Assembly (NCBI RefSeq): GCF_002073975.1
Contig: NZ_CP020384.1
Span: 3,753,501-3,817,500 of the forward strand
DNA: 64,000 bases
Direction of reading: 5' to 3'
Source: Rhodovulum sp. MB263
Lineage (GTDB): Bacteria; Pseudomonadota; Alphaproteobacteria; Rhodobacterales; Rhodobacteraceae
Part shown: piece after piece, positions 1-8,122 of the stretch
Layout of the letters: every line of letters starts with the position of its first letter
Numbering within the stretch: position 1 is the first letter of the stretch
Translations under genes and position numbers: made by a program
The notes under the pieces: generated by a model
Told to the model about the DNA's origin: nothing
Databases searched by the model: none
What the model saw: the letters and a program-made list of their open reading frames with translations, nothing else

Positions 1-942
1 GCGCTGGGGGGCACGCCGGTGCTGGCGATCACCGCAAGGCGGGCCGAAACCCTGAAGGCACGGCCCTATGACGGCGATATCGCGCGGCTTCTGCTGCCCG
101 GCGAGGTCGGCACCGACTGGGTGCGCGCTGTGGCCGACCCGGCCGACGATCTCGACAAGCCGCTGCTCGGCCCCTTCACCTCGGCCCGGGGCGGCGCGGC
201 CGAGGCCCATCGCGCGGCCATCGCTCTGGCCAAGTCGGCGCGGCTGCTGCCCGCGGTCCTGACCCTCGCGCCGGACGCGCCCGAGGCGCTGGCCGGGGCC
301 GAGGGGCTGACCCGCGTCACCCTCGAGGAGGCAGCGCTGGCCCGGGCCGAGGGCACGACGCTGGCCGAGGTGGTCTCGGCACGGGTGCCGCTCGAGGTCT
401 CGAAGGCGGGGCGGCTGCATGTCTTCCGCCCGGCCGATGGCAACGAAGAGCATTACGCCGTCGAGATCGGCAGCCCGCCCCGTGGCGAACCGGTTCTGGC
501 CCGGCTGCATTCGGCCTGTTTCACCGGCGATCTGATCGGCAGCCTGAAATGCGATTGCGGCGCGCAGCTGCGGGCCGCGCTGGCACAGATGGGGGCCGAG
601 GGCGCAGGCGTGCTGCTCTATCTCAACCAGGAGGGGCGCGGCATCGGGCTGGCCAACAAGATGCGGGCCTATTCGCTGCAGGATCAGGGCTTCGACACGG
701 TCGAGGCCAATCACCGGCTGGGCTTCGAGGATGACGAGCGCGATTTCCGCATCGGCGCGGCGATCCTGCGCGAGATGGGCTTCTCGGCGGTGCGGCTGAT
801 GACCAACAACCCGGCCAAGATCGAGATGATGCGCGCCCGGGGCGTCGAGGTCACCGAGCGCGTGCCCCTCAAGGTGGGGCACACGCCCGAGAATGCCCGC
901 TATCTGGCCGTCAAGGCGCAGAAATCCGGGCATCTTCTGTAA
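1..942 (+). CDS. ribA: GTP cyclohydrolase II (5' end cut by window)
   Basis: It converts GTP to 2,5-diamino-6-ribosylamino-pyrimidinone phosphate, the first step of riboflavin synthesis. The frame is open from the first base and 313 residues are visible, so the true start lies upstream; the GTG at 19 is only the first start-like codon inside the window. The catalytic domain fills the second half. The zinc-binding region reads LHSACFTGD followed by SLKCDCGAQLR (three cysteines), and the GTP-binding and catalytic part contains NQEGRGIGLANKMRAY, DTVEANHRLGF and MTNNPAKIEMM. The N-terminal third lacks obvious catalytic motifs, as is usual for the extended alphaproteobacterial RibA. Identity is secure from the motifs. 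Confidence 0.95.
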   Translation, partial: ALGGTPVLAITARRAETLKARPYDGDIARLLLPGEVGTDWVRAVADPADDLDKPLLGPFTSARGGAAEAHRAAIALAKSARLLPAVLTLAPDAPEALAGAEGLTRVTLEEAALARAEGTTLAEVVSARVPLEVSKAGRLHVFRPADGNEEHYAVEIGSPPRGEPVLARLHSACFTGDLIGSLKCDCGAQLRAALAQMGAEGAGVLLYLNQEGRGIGLANKMRAYSLQDQGFDTVEANHRLGFEDDERDFRIGAAILREMGFSAVRLMTNNPAKIEMMRARGVEVTERVPLKVGHTPENARYLAVKAQKSGHLL

Positions 943-954
943 GGCAGGAAGGGC

Positions 955-1137
955 TCAGCCCTGATGCGGTGCCCGCATTTCGCGCAGCGCGGATTCGATG
1001 GCGCGCCAGGTCCGCGCATCCTCGGCCCTGCCATCCTTCTCGAGGGCGGCGGCCTTCTGCGCCGCCTCCGCCTGGGCCTTGTCGCCGCGTGCCGCAAGCA
1101 GCGAACGGGCATAGTCCATCACCTTGGCCGTTTCCAT
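955..1137 (-). CDS. Small conserved charged protein, function unknown
   Basis: This is a 60-residue protein beginning METAKVMDYARSLLAARGDK and rich in Ala, Glu, Lys and Arg, probably entirely helical. The ATG at 1137 is preceded by a strong ribosome binding site (GGAGGAGCAACAG), which argues for a real gene although the open frame continues upstream. It ends 12 bp from the stop of ribA and converges with it. No catalytic motif, signal peptide or membrane segment is visible. The style resembles small proteins conserved among Rhodobacteraceae, but no function can be read from the sequence. Confidence 0.7.
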   Translation of the reverse strand: METAKVMDYARSLLAARGDKAQAEAAQKAAALEKDGRAEDARTWRAIESALREMRAPHQG

Positions 1138-1272
1138 CTGTTGCTCCTCCGTTACAACCGACGCCGTCCGGGTCGCGGGCGCCTGTCGCCAGACTAGCAC
1201 ATTCCGGCCGGAATCGCGCGACGCCGCGTCAGAGGGCTTTTGCCGCGCCCCGGCCCGGGGCAGTCTGGGCCG

Positions 1273-1770
1273 ATGCCCCATACCGACGATCTTGTCCTGA
1301 CCCCGACCCATCTGCGCTTTGCCGGGCGCCGCTTTGCCTGCAGCATCGGCCGGGGCGGGCTCACCTCCGACAAGCGCGAGGGCGATGGCGCGACGCCGCG
1401 CGGCCTGCACCGGATCGTGGGCATGCTCTACCGGCCCGACCGGCTGTTGCCGCCCGCGCCCTGGGCCCGCGCCATCGGGCCCGCCGATCTGTGGTCGGAC
1501 GATCCGGACGATCCGGCCTATAACGGGCTCGTCCGCGCCCCGCATGGCTTCAGCCATGAGCGGCTGCGCCGGGCCGATCCGCTCTACGATCTGGTGCTGC
1601 TGACCGACTGGAACTGGCCCGATGCCCGGCCCGGCAAGGGCTCGGCCATCTTCCTGCATCAATGGCGACGGCCACGCTATCCGACAGCGGGCTGCATCGC
1701 CTTCCGCCGCCGCGATCTGCACTGGATCGCGGCCCGGATCCGACCTGGCAGCCGTCTTATCGTGCCCTGA
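1273..1770 (+). CDS. L,D-transpeptidase (YkuD-family) protein
   Basis: This 165-residue protein has the catalytic signature of the L,D-transpeptidase family: a conserved His (in AIFLHQW) followed about 12 residues later by TAGCIAFRRRD, which contains the nucleophilic Cys. Family members cross-link peptidoglycan through meso-diaminopimelate or attach proteins to it. The ATG at 1273 (MPHTDD) is preferred over an upstream in-frame start at 1240 because the longer form adds only low-complexity residues. No signal peptide is evident, so how it would reach the periplasm is unclear. Many short YkuD proteins of this kind (the YkuD domain of about 165 residues alone) are annotated in Rhodobacteraceae; the exact substrate is unknown. 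Confidence 0.85.
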   Translation: MPHTDDLVLTPTHLRFAGRRFACSIGRGGLTSDKREGDGATPRGLHRIVGMLYRPDRLLPPAPWARAIGPADLWSDDPDDPAYNGLVRAPHGFSHERLRRADPLYDLVLLTDWNWPDARPGKGSAIFLHQWRRPRYPTAGCIAFRRRDLHWIAARIRPGSRLIVP

Positions 1771-1955
1771 GACCGGGCCCGGCTGTTTCTGTTGAAAAAC
1801 GCGCCTGCGGGGCCACCGCGCACCAGGTCACAGGGCATGGTTCCGATTTTTCGCGCCCCTGCCTCATGAGCAGATCCGTTTTGCCCCTGTGAGGAACGCC
1901 ATTCCAAACCCAGGCGACCTCTCGGCCGCTGCCGGAGTTTTTCAGCGCAATCGGC

Positions 1956-4265
1956 TCAGCGCGGACGCCGGGGCGGCACGTTGCCGCCGCGACCGGGCTT
2001 CGGAGCACCGCGCTTGGCCCCGCCAGCGGGCCTCGCCCCCTTGCCCTTCGGCGCGCCAGGACGCTCGACCCGCTTCGAGGGGTCGGAGGCATCGGGCCGG
2101 CGCCGCTCGGCCGGAGCCGCATCGCCCGCTGCAGGACGCTTGTCCTTCGGCCAGTCCCTCGAGGCGCCTTTCGGGCCGGTTTTCGGACCGGTTTTCGGGC
2201 CGCGCGCGGGTCCGTCCTTCCAGCCGTCTTTCCGTCCGTCCTTGCGGCTGTCCTTGCGATTATCCTTGCGCTCGTCCTTGCGGGCATCCTTCCAGCCATC
2301 CTTCCGACCCTCTTTCGCACGCGGGCCGCTGGCCTCGCTGCGTGGGGCGGAACGTTCGGCGTCATGGCGCGGCTTGCGCGGCCGCTCGACCGGTGCGGCA
2401 TCGGCTTCGCGCCGGGGCGCCTTGGGCTTCGGCGCATCCGCTTTGGCGGAACGGTCCTCGCGCCGCTCTGGGCGGGGCGTCGGCCGGGCCTCGAAATCGG
2501 GTTTGACCCGGGGCGCCCCGGCAGCCTCGGGGCGGGGCGCCGAAGCTTCGGGCACGGCTGATTCGGCAGGCTGCGGGCGCGGCGCGCGCTCGGACCGGAC
2601 TTCCGGCCGGGGCCGCTCGGAACGCGGACGGTCAGATTTCGGGCGGTCGGATTTCGGACGATCCGATTTCGGGCGGGACCCGCGGGTATCCTCGACCGGG
2701 CCGTCGAAGCGTTTGGCGGTGACATCGTCCTCGAGCAGCCCGTCCGGACCGATCCGCGCGACAAAACCCGGCACCGCGGCCTCGGCGATCTCGACCAGCG
2801 AGGTCCTTGCCTGGAGCTGAATGCGGCCGATCTGCGACCGTTCGAGATTTCCGGCCCGGCAGACCAGCGGCAACAGCCAGCGCGGCTCGGCCCGGCGGTC
2901 GCGCCCGACCGACAGCTCGAACCAGACCGAGGGCCCGAAAGGCGGACGCTCGGGGCGCGCACCGGGCGCGGCGGGGGCGTTCAGCTCCTCGGGCGCGGAA
3001 AGCCCGGCGCGGTAGAGCCTCAGGCAGGCGGCCGCGATCGTCTCGGGGCTGCGCTCGGCCAGAAGACGGACGGCAAAGGCAGCCTCGGCCTCGGTCGGTT
3101 CGGCCTCCCAGATCGGATCGGCCAGCAGACGGGTCTCGTCGAGCGCGAGGATTTCCTCGGGCGTCGGCGCCAGGATCCATTCGGCCTCGATCTTGGCCCA
3201 TTTCAACAGCCGCCCCGCCTTCTTGGCCAGCTTGTCGGGCACGATCAGCGCCGAGATCCCCTTGCGCCCGGCCCGGCCGGTGCGGCCCGAACGGTGCAGC
3301 AGCGCCTCGGTATTGCTGGGCAGATCGGCATGGATCACCAGATCGAGATTGGGCAGGTCGATGCCGCGCGCGGCCACATCGGTCGCCACGCAGACCCGCG
3401 CCCGGCCGTCGCGCATCGCCTGGAGCGCATGGCTGCGCTCGTCCTGGCTGAGCTCGCCCGAGAGGCTCACCGCCGACAGGCCCCGGTTGGCAAAGCGCGC
3501 CGCCAGACGGCTGACTGCGGCCCGGGTATTGGCAAAGACGATGGCGGTGGGCGCATCGTGGAAGCGCAACAGGTTGATGATGGCATGTTCGGCATCGGCC
3601 GCCGTCACCTGCACCGCCTTGTAGGCGATATCGGCATGCTGGCTGCCCCGCGACAGCGTCGTCACCCGGACCGCGTCGCGCTGGTAAAGCTTGGCAAGCT
3701 CGGCGATCGCGGGCGGCACCGTCGCCGAGAACAACAGCGTGCGCCTCCCGGCCGGGGCCGCGCCCAGCATGAATTCGAGATCCTCGCGGAAGCCGAGATC
3801 GAGCATCTCGTCGGCCTCGTCCAGCACCACCGCACGGATGTCGGACAGATCGAGCGCGCCGCGGGTGATATGGTCGCGCAGCCGCCCGGGCGTGCCGACG
3901 ACGATATGCGCGCCCCGGTCGAGCGCCCGGCGCTCGTCGCGGGCATCCATGCCGCCCACGCAGGACACGACCTTCCCTCCCGCCCGGGCATAAAGCCAGA
4001 TCAGTTCTCGCTGGACCTGCAGGGCCAGTTCGCGGGTCGGCGCGATGACAAGGGCCAGCGGTGCCGCGGGCGGCCCCATCCGGTCCTCCTCGCCCATCAG
4101 CGTCGGCGCGATGGCAAGGCCGAAGCCCACCGTCTTGCCCGAGCCGGTCTGGGCCGAGACCAGGAGATCGGCCCCGGCAAGCTCGGGGGCGGTGACGGCC
4201 TTCTGCACGTCGGTCAGCGTGTCGAACCCGCGTTCGGCGAGGGCTTCGGAAAGAGACGGGATCAT
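1956..4265 (-). CDS. DEAD-box ATP-dependent RNA helicase with DbpA-type RNA-binding domain and long basic tail
   Basis: This 769-residue RNA helicase probably acts in ribosome assembly or RNA turnover. Motif I is AQTGSGKT (about residues 38-45), motif Ia PTRELALQ (77-83), motif II DEAD (149-152), motif III SAT (180-182) and motif VI HRSGRTGRAG (about 325). A DbpA/CsdA-like RNA-binding domain follows at roughly residues 435-520 (GPSVWFELSVGRDRRAEPRW through VEIAEAAVPGFVARIG). The last 240 residues are low complexity: tandem RPKSD units near 2630-2690, then KDxxKD units near 2170-2330 with GPKT repeats, very basic and rich in Pro and Arg. That tail would be disordered and RNA-binding. Typical DbpA/RhlE helicases are 450-500 residues, so the tail is an addition. 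Confidence 0.93.
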   Translation of the reverse strand: MIPSLSEALAERGFDTLTDVQKAVTAPELAGADLLVSAQTGSGKTVGFGLAIAPTLMGEEDRMGPPAAPLALVIAPTRELALQVQRELIWLYARAGGKVVSCVGGMDARDERRALDRGAHIVVGTPGRLRDHITRGALDLSDIRAVVLDEADEMLDLGFREDLEFMLGAAPAGRRTLLFSATVPPAIAELAKLYQRDAVRVTTLSRGSQHADIAYKAVQVTAADAEHAIINLLRFHDAPTAIVFANTRAAVSRLAARFANRGLSAVSLSGELSQDERSHALQAMRDGRARVCVATDVAARGIDLPNLDLVIHADLPSNTEALLHRSGRTGRAGRKGISALIVPDKLAKKAGRLLKWAKIEAEWILAPTPEEILALDETRLLADPIWEAEPTEAEAAFAVRLLAERSPETIAAACLRLYRAGLSAPEELNAPAAPGARPERPPFGPSVWFELSVGRDRRAEPRWLLPLVCRAGNLERSQIGRIQLQARTSLVEIAEAAVPGFVARIGPDGLLEDDVTAKRFDGPVEDTRGSRPKSDRPKSDRPKSDRPRSERPRPEVRSERAPRPQPAESAVPEASAPRPEAAGAPRVKPDFEARPTPRPERREDRSAKADAPKPKAPRREADAAPVERPRKPRHDAERSAPRSEASGPRAKEGRKDGWKDARKDERKDNRKDSRKDGRKDGWKDGPARGPKTGPKTGPKGASRDWPKDKRPAAGDAAPAERRRPDASDPSKRVERPGAPKGKGARPAGGAKRGAPKPGRGGNVPPRRPR

Positions 4266-4536
4266 GTGGGGACCATCCGTGGGGCAGGCGCACCGGCATG
4301 GCGGGCCAAAGATTGCATCGCTAGGGTATCGCGCCCGGCATGTCTAGGCAATTGATCCTGCAGGCCTATGGGAACGGGGCTTTGCAAACGGGCCTCTGAC
4401 GGGTCTTTGAGGGCGGGCATATGTAGGCGGGCCGCGAGGCGCTGCGCTTTCCCGTCGCGGCATTGCAGGCCATATCCTGCCCCGCTGCGCGGATCTGGAT
4501 CTGGCTTTCGGACGGGCCTGTGGCTATAGCCGAGAC

Positions 4537-4887
4537 ATGACAGATACCCTGCCCCCCTGCCCCGAATGCGCCTCGAGCTTCACCTATCAGCTCGATGCGC
4601 TGCTGAGCTGTCCGGAATGCGGCCATGAATGGGCGCCGGATGCAAATGAACCCTCCGCGGAGGCCGGGTCCGGCATCCGCGATAGCGTCGGCAACCTGCT
4701 GCAGGATGGCGATACCGTGACCGTGATCAAGAGCCTCAAGGTCAAGGGCGCCTCGGCGCCGCTCAAGGTCGGCACCAAGGTGCGTGGCATCCGTCTGGTC
4801 GCGGGCGATCACGATATCGACTGCACCATCCCGGGCTTCGGCAAGATGGGCCTCAAATCGCAATTCGTGAAGAAGGTGCAGGACTAG
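4537..4887 (+). CDS. yjdM: YjdM/PhnA-type zinc-ribbon protein
   Basis: The 116-residue protein starts with a zinc ribbon of two knuckles, CPECASSF and CPECGHEW (about residues 8-31). The C-terminal part ([20 protein letters not shown] to [10 protein letters not shown]) is the small beta-barrel PhnA domain. It matches the complete length of the YjdM family, once called alkylphosphonate utilisation protein PhnA. The family name came from proximity to phosphonate genes in E. coli and does not prove a phosphonate role; no phn genes are near it here. It appears to be monocistronic. Confidence 0.9.
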   Translation: MTDTLPPCPECASSFTYQLDALLSCPECGHEWAPDANEPSAEAGSGIRDSVGNLLQDGDTVTVIKSLKVKGASAPLKVGTKVRGIRLVAGDHDIDCTIPGFGKMGLKSQFVKKVQD

Positions 4888-5083
4888 CGTCGCCTCCGTC
4901 AGCGCGGCGCCTTGCGGGACGGACGTCCAGCCGCAACCGTCCCGGACAGGCGGGCGAAGGACCGGACCGCGCCAGTCGCAGGGCCCCGCCATCCTGCCTG
5001 CGCGGCAAACTGCCACTGACATTTGCCATTGAATCCTCCCATATGCGGTCAGAAACTGCAGCAATCAGCCAGTGAGGTGCCCC

Positions 5084-5674
5084 ATGCCGTCTCTACGGAA
5101 GCTTCTCGGCCAGGGAGGCCGTATCGCGCTCCTGTTGCTGGTGCTTTATCTTCTTGCGCTGCTCGGGGTCCTGATCGGCCCCTGGTTCAGCATCCTGGCG
5201 CTGGTTCTGGTGGCCGTCGCGGCGGCCTGCATCCTTTATATGCGCTATCCCGAGAAGATGAAGCGCTGGCTACCCGCCCTGCCACGCCGCGGCCGCCCTG
5301 CCGAACAGCCCACCCCCGGCCCGCAGCCCGGCATGGCGGCTGCGGCCTCGACCGGGGCCGAGATTTCGGACAAGCCGATCCAGCTTCCGGCGCTGCGCGA
5401 GCCCGACCCCGCCGATGAACAGACGGAAGGCGCCTCGAAACTCTCGATGCTGGAGACGCTGGGCTGGAAAAGCCCTGCCGCGATGGCGCGCGATTTCGCC
5501 CTGCTCGGGCTGGCGGGCCTCGTGATGGTGGCCGTCGGCCGCCTCCTGCCCGAATGGCCGCTGCTGTCCTGGATCGGCGGCGTGCTCGAGATCGTCGGCT
5601 TGCTCTGCGTGCTGTTCAGCTCGGGCGTGCTGTATTCCTTCGGACGCGAGTTCTTCTGGCGCGGCCGCGGCTAG
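5084..5674 (+). CDS. Membrane protein of unknown function
   Basis: The 196-residue protein has two closely spaced N-terminal membrane segments (about residues 13-30 and 33-52). A Pro- and Ala-rich, probably exposed linker of about 75 residues follows (about 55-130), then two more hydrophobic segments near the C-terminus (LLGLAGLVMVAVGRLL and VLEIVGLLCVLFSSGVLYSF). The ATG at 5084 is chosen because a GTGAGG ribosome binding site sits just upstream; a GTG at 5072 in the same frame overlaps that site. No family motif was recognised. It is followed by a terminator shared with the convergent aroC. Confidence 0.75.
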   Translation: MPSLRKLLGQGGRIALLLLVLYLLALLGVLIGPWFSILALVLVAVAAACILYMRYPEKMKRWLPALPRRGRPAEQPTPGPQPGMAAAASTGAEISDKPIQLPALREPDPADEQTEGASKLSMLETLGWKSPAAMARDFALLGLAGLVMVAVGRLLPEWPLLSWIGGVLEIVGLLCVLFSSGVLYSFGREFFWRGRG

Positions 5675-5701
5675 GCCGGGCCCTGCGACGCGAGAGAACA
5701 G

Positions 5702-5730
5702 AAAACGGGCGGCCCCGGAGGGCGCCCGTT
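5702..5730 (-). terminator. Rho-independent terminator shared by convergent genes, best for aroC
   Basis: The inverted repeat ACGGGCG (5705-5711) and CGCCCGT (5723-5729) forms a GC-rich stem. On the minus strand it is followed by a short T run (AAAA at 5702-5705 on plus). It lies between the end of the membrane protein gene on plus (5674) and the end of aroC on minus (5765). Confidence 0.75.
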
Positions 5731-5764
5731 GCAAAGGAAACCGCCACCCGAGGCCGCGATCAGG

Positions 5765-6865
5765 TCAGCCGATCCGGCCCCGGCTTTCGCCGATCTGGCC
5801 GCGATGCAGCAGCAGATGATCGAGCAGGACGCAGGCCATCATCGCCTCGCCCACCGGCACCGCCCGAATGCCGACACAGGGGTCGTGGCGCCCCTTGGTC
5901 ACCACCTCGGTCGACTCGCCCGCGACAGTGACGCTCCGCCGGGGTGTCAGGATCGACGAGGTCGGCTTGACCGCGAAACGGACCACCACGTCCTGCCCGG
6001 TCGAGATGCCCCCGAGAACGCCGCCGGCATGGTTCGAGGCATAGACCGGCCCGTCAGGGCCCATGGTGATCTCGTCGGCATTCTCGACCCCGCTCAGCGC
6101 GGCCACCGCCATGCCATCGCCGATCTCGACGCCCTTCACCGCATTGATGCTCATCATCGCGGCCGCCAGATCGGTGTCGAGCTTGCCATAGATCGGTGCG
6201 CCGAGCCCCGCGGGCACGCCCGAGGCCACGACCTCGACCACCGCGCCGACCGAATTGCCGGCCTTGCGCAGCGCGTCGATATAGCCTTCCCATTCCGAGG
6301 CCGCCAGCCTGTCGGGCGCCCAGAACGGATTGCGCTCGATCTCGTCGGTGTCGAAGCGGGCGCGGTCGATGGCATGGGGACCGATCTGCACCATGTAGCC
6401 GGTGATCTTCAGGTTCGGCACCAGCGCCGCCAGCGCGGCCCGCGCCACGCCGCCCGCCGCGACCCGGGCCGCGGTCTCGCGCGCCGAGGAGCGGCCGCCG
6501 CCGCGATAGTCGCGGATACCGTATTTCTGCCAGTAGGTGATGTCGGCATGGCCGGGCCGGAAGCTCCGGGCAATCTCGCCGTAATCCTTCGAGCGCTGGT
6601 CGGTATTGCGGATCATGAGCTGGATCGGCGTGCCGGTGCTTTGTCCCTCGAACACGCCCGACAGGATCTCGACGGCATCGGGCTCCTGGCGCTGGGTGGT
6701 AAAGCGGCTCTGGCCGGGCCGCCGCCGGTCGAGCCAGTGCTGCAGCATCGCCACATCGACCGCGATGCCGGGCGGACAGCCGTCGACCGTCGCGCCAAGC
6801 GCGGGTCCGTGGCTTTCGCCCCAGGTGGTGACGCGGAACAGATGGCCGAAGGTGTTCAGGCTCAT
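5765..6865 (-). CDS. aroC: Chorismate synthase
   Basis: It catalyses the last shikimate-pathway step, 5-enolpyruvylshikimate-3-phosphate to chorismate, using reduced FMN. The 366-residue length is normal. Family signatures are visible: [20 protein letters not shown] at the N-terminus, the central [30 protein letters not shown] segment, and [14 protein letters not shown] near the end. The ATG at 6865 follows the ribosome binding site AAAGGAG. It diverges from the thiamine operon, and the thiamine riboswitch lies in the shared intergenic region but is oriented away from it. Confidence 0.97.
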   Translation of the reverse strand: MSLNTFGHLFRVTTWGESHGPALGATVDGCPPGIAVDVAMLQHWLDRRRPGQSRFTTQRQEPDAVEILSGVFEGQSTGTPIQLMIRNTDQRSKDYGEIARSFRPGHADITYWQKYGIRDYRGGGRSSARETAARVAAGGVARAALAALVPNLKITGYMVQIGPHAIDRARFDTDEIERNPFWAPDRLAASEWEGYIDALRKAGNSVGAVVEVVASGVPAGLGAPIYGKLDTDLAAAMMSINAVKGVEIGDGMAVAALSGVENADEITMGPDGPVYASNHAGGVLGGISTGQDVVVRFAVKPTSSILTPRRSVTVAGESTEVVTKGRHDPCVGIRAVPVGEAMMACVLLDHLLLHRGQIGESRGRIG

Positions 6866-6984
6866 GGGGCGATCTCCTTTGGCCCATGGGCATACCCGCC
6901 GGAGGTCCGCCTCTCAAGGGGTTTGGCTTGGTGTTTGGCTGGGGGTTTGGCTTGCGAAGCCGGGACCGGGGCGCTAGCGTTGCG

Positions 6985-7072
6985 CTCACCTCGGGGTGCC
7001 CACAGGGGCTGAGATGCGCAACCCGCAAACCCGTTGAACCTGACCCGGTTAGAACCGGCGGAGGGAAGGCCC
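6985..7072 (+). promoter_or_regulatory. TPP riboswitch (THI box)
   Basis: The segment has the conserved thiamine pyrophosphate aptamer elements in order: CTCGGGGTGCCC, GGGGCTGAGATG, ACCCGTTGAACCTGACCCGG and GTTAGAACCGGCGGAGGGA. It lies about 50 nt upstream of the thiB start and points toward it. The ribosome binding site GGAGGAGG (7113-7120) is the likely expression platform target, so TPP binding should lower translation of the transport operon. This is the usual arrangement in Proteobacteria. Confidence 0.95.
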
Positions 7073-7123
7073 CTGGACAGATTTCCACCCTTGCCCGTCC
7101 GCCCCCATCTTTGGAGGAGGACC

Positions 7124-8122
7124 ATGCGTATCCCATTCATTGCAGCGGCTCTCGCCGCAGCCGCCCTGCCCGCATCCGCGGAAGACCGGCCCGTGCTGAC
7201 GATCTACACCTATGAAAGCTTCGTGGCCGAATGGGGCCCCGGCCCGATCGTCGAGGCCGCTTTCGAGGCGACATGCGGCTGCGAGCTGAATTTCGTGGCC
7301 GCAGGCGATGGCGCGGCGCTCCTGGCCCGGCTCCGGCTCGAAGGCACGCGCAGCCGGGCCGATCTGGTGCTGGGCCTCGACACCAACCTCACCGCAGCCG
7401 CCGCCGAAACCGGGCTGTTCGCGCCCCATAGCCAGGACCCCGACCGGCTCGACCTGCCGGTCGCCTGGGACGACCCGCTGTTCCTGCCCTATGACTGGAG
7501 CTATTTCGCCTTCGTCTATGACAGGACCCGGCTGGCCGAGCCGCCGACGAGCTTCGAGGCGCTGATCGCCGCGCCAGGGGATCTGAAGATCGTGATCCAG
7601 GACCCGCGCAGCTCGACCCCGGGGCTGGGGCTCCTGTTCTGGATCAAGGCCGCCTATGGCGACCGCGCACCCGGGATCTGGGAAGGGCTTGCGCCGCATA
7701 TCCTGACCGTCACCAAGGGCTGGACAGAATCCTATGGCCTGTTCATCGACGGCGAGGCCGACATGGCGCTGTCCTACACCACCTCGCCCGCCTATCACCT
7801 GATCGCCGAAGATGACGATACCAAGGCCGCCGCGCGCTTCGACGAGGGCCATTACCTGCAGATCGAGGTGGCCGGCATCCTGGCCTCGTCCGACCAACCC
7901 GAGCTGGCGCGGCAATTCCTCGACTTCATGCTGAGCGAGCCGTTCCAGGCAGCGATCCCCACCACCAACTGGATGTATCCCGCAGCCACGCCTGAAGCCG
8001 GGCTGCCGGCGGGCTTCGAGACCCTGATCCAGCCCGATACCGCGCTGCTCTTCCCCCCGGACGAGGCCGCGCGGATCCGGAACGAGGCCCTCGCCGAATG
8101 GCGCGACGCGCTCAGCCGCTAG
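7124..8122 (+). CDS. thiB: Thiamine ABC transporter, periplasmic binding protein
   Basis: This 332-residue periplasmic protein captures thiamine or its phosphates for ThiPQ. It starts with a Sec signal peptide (MRIPFIAAALAAAALPASA). The mature part has family features such as VLTIYTYESFVAEWGPGP, RADLVLGLD and a C-terminal TNWMYPA. The ATG at 7124 directly follows the GGAGGAGG ribosome binding site; longer in-frame starts would lie inside the riboswitch. Its 3' end overlaps the thiP start by 25 nt, indicating one operon. Confidence 0.93.
   Translation: MRIPFIAAALAAAALPASAEDRPVLTIYTYESFVAEWGPGPIVEAAFEATCGCELNFVAAGDGAALLARLRLEGTRSRADLVLGLDTNLTAAAAETGLFAPHSQDPDRLDLPVAWDDPLFLPYDWSYFAFVYDRTRLAEPPTSFEALIAAPGDLKIVIQDPRSSTPGLGLLFWIKAAYGDRAPGIWEGLAPHILTVTKGWTESYGLFIDGEADMALSYTTSPAYHLIAEDDDTKAAARFDEGHYLQIEVAGILASSDQPELARQFLDFMLSEPFQAAIPTTNWMYPAATPEAGLPAGFETLIQPDTALLFPPDEAARIRNEALAEWRDALSR

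Noticed and set aside
2160..2330. CRISPR array or tandem DNA repeat
   Set aside because: The repeats are codon-level units (KD, GPKT) inside the helicase reading frame with no spacers.
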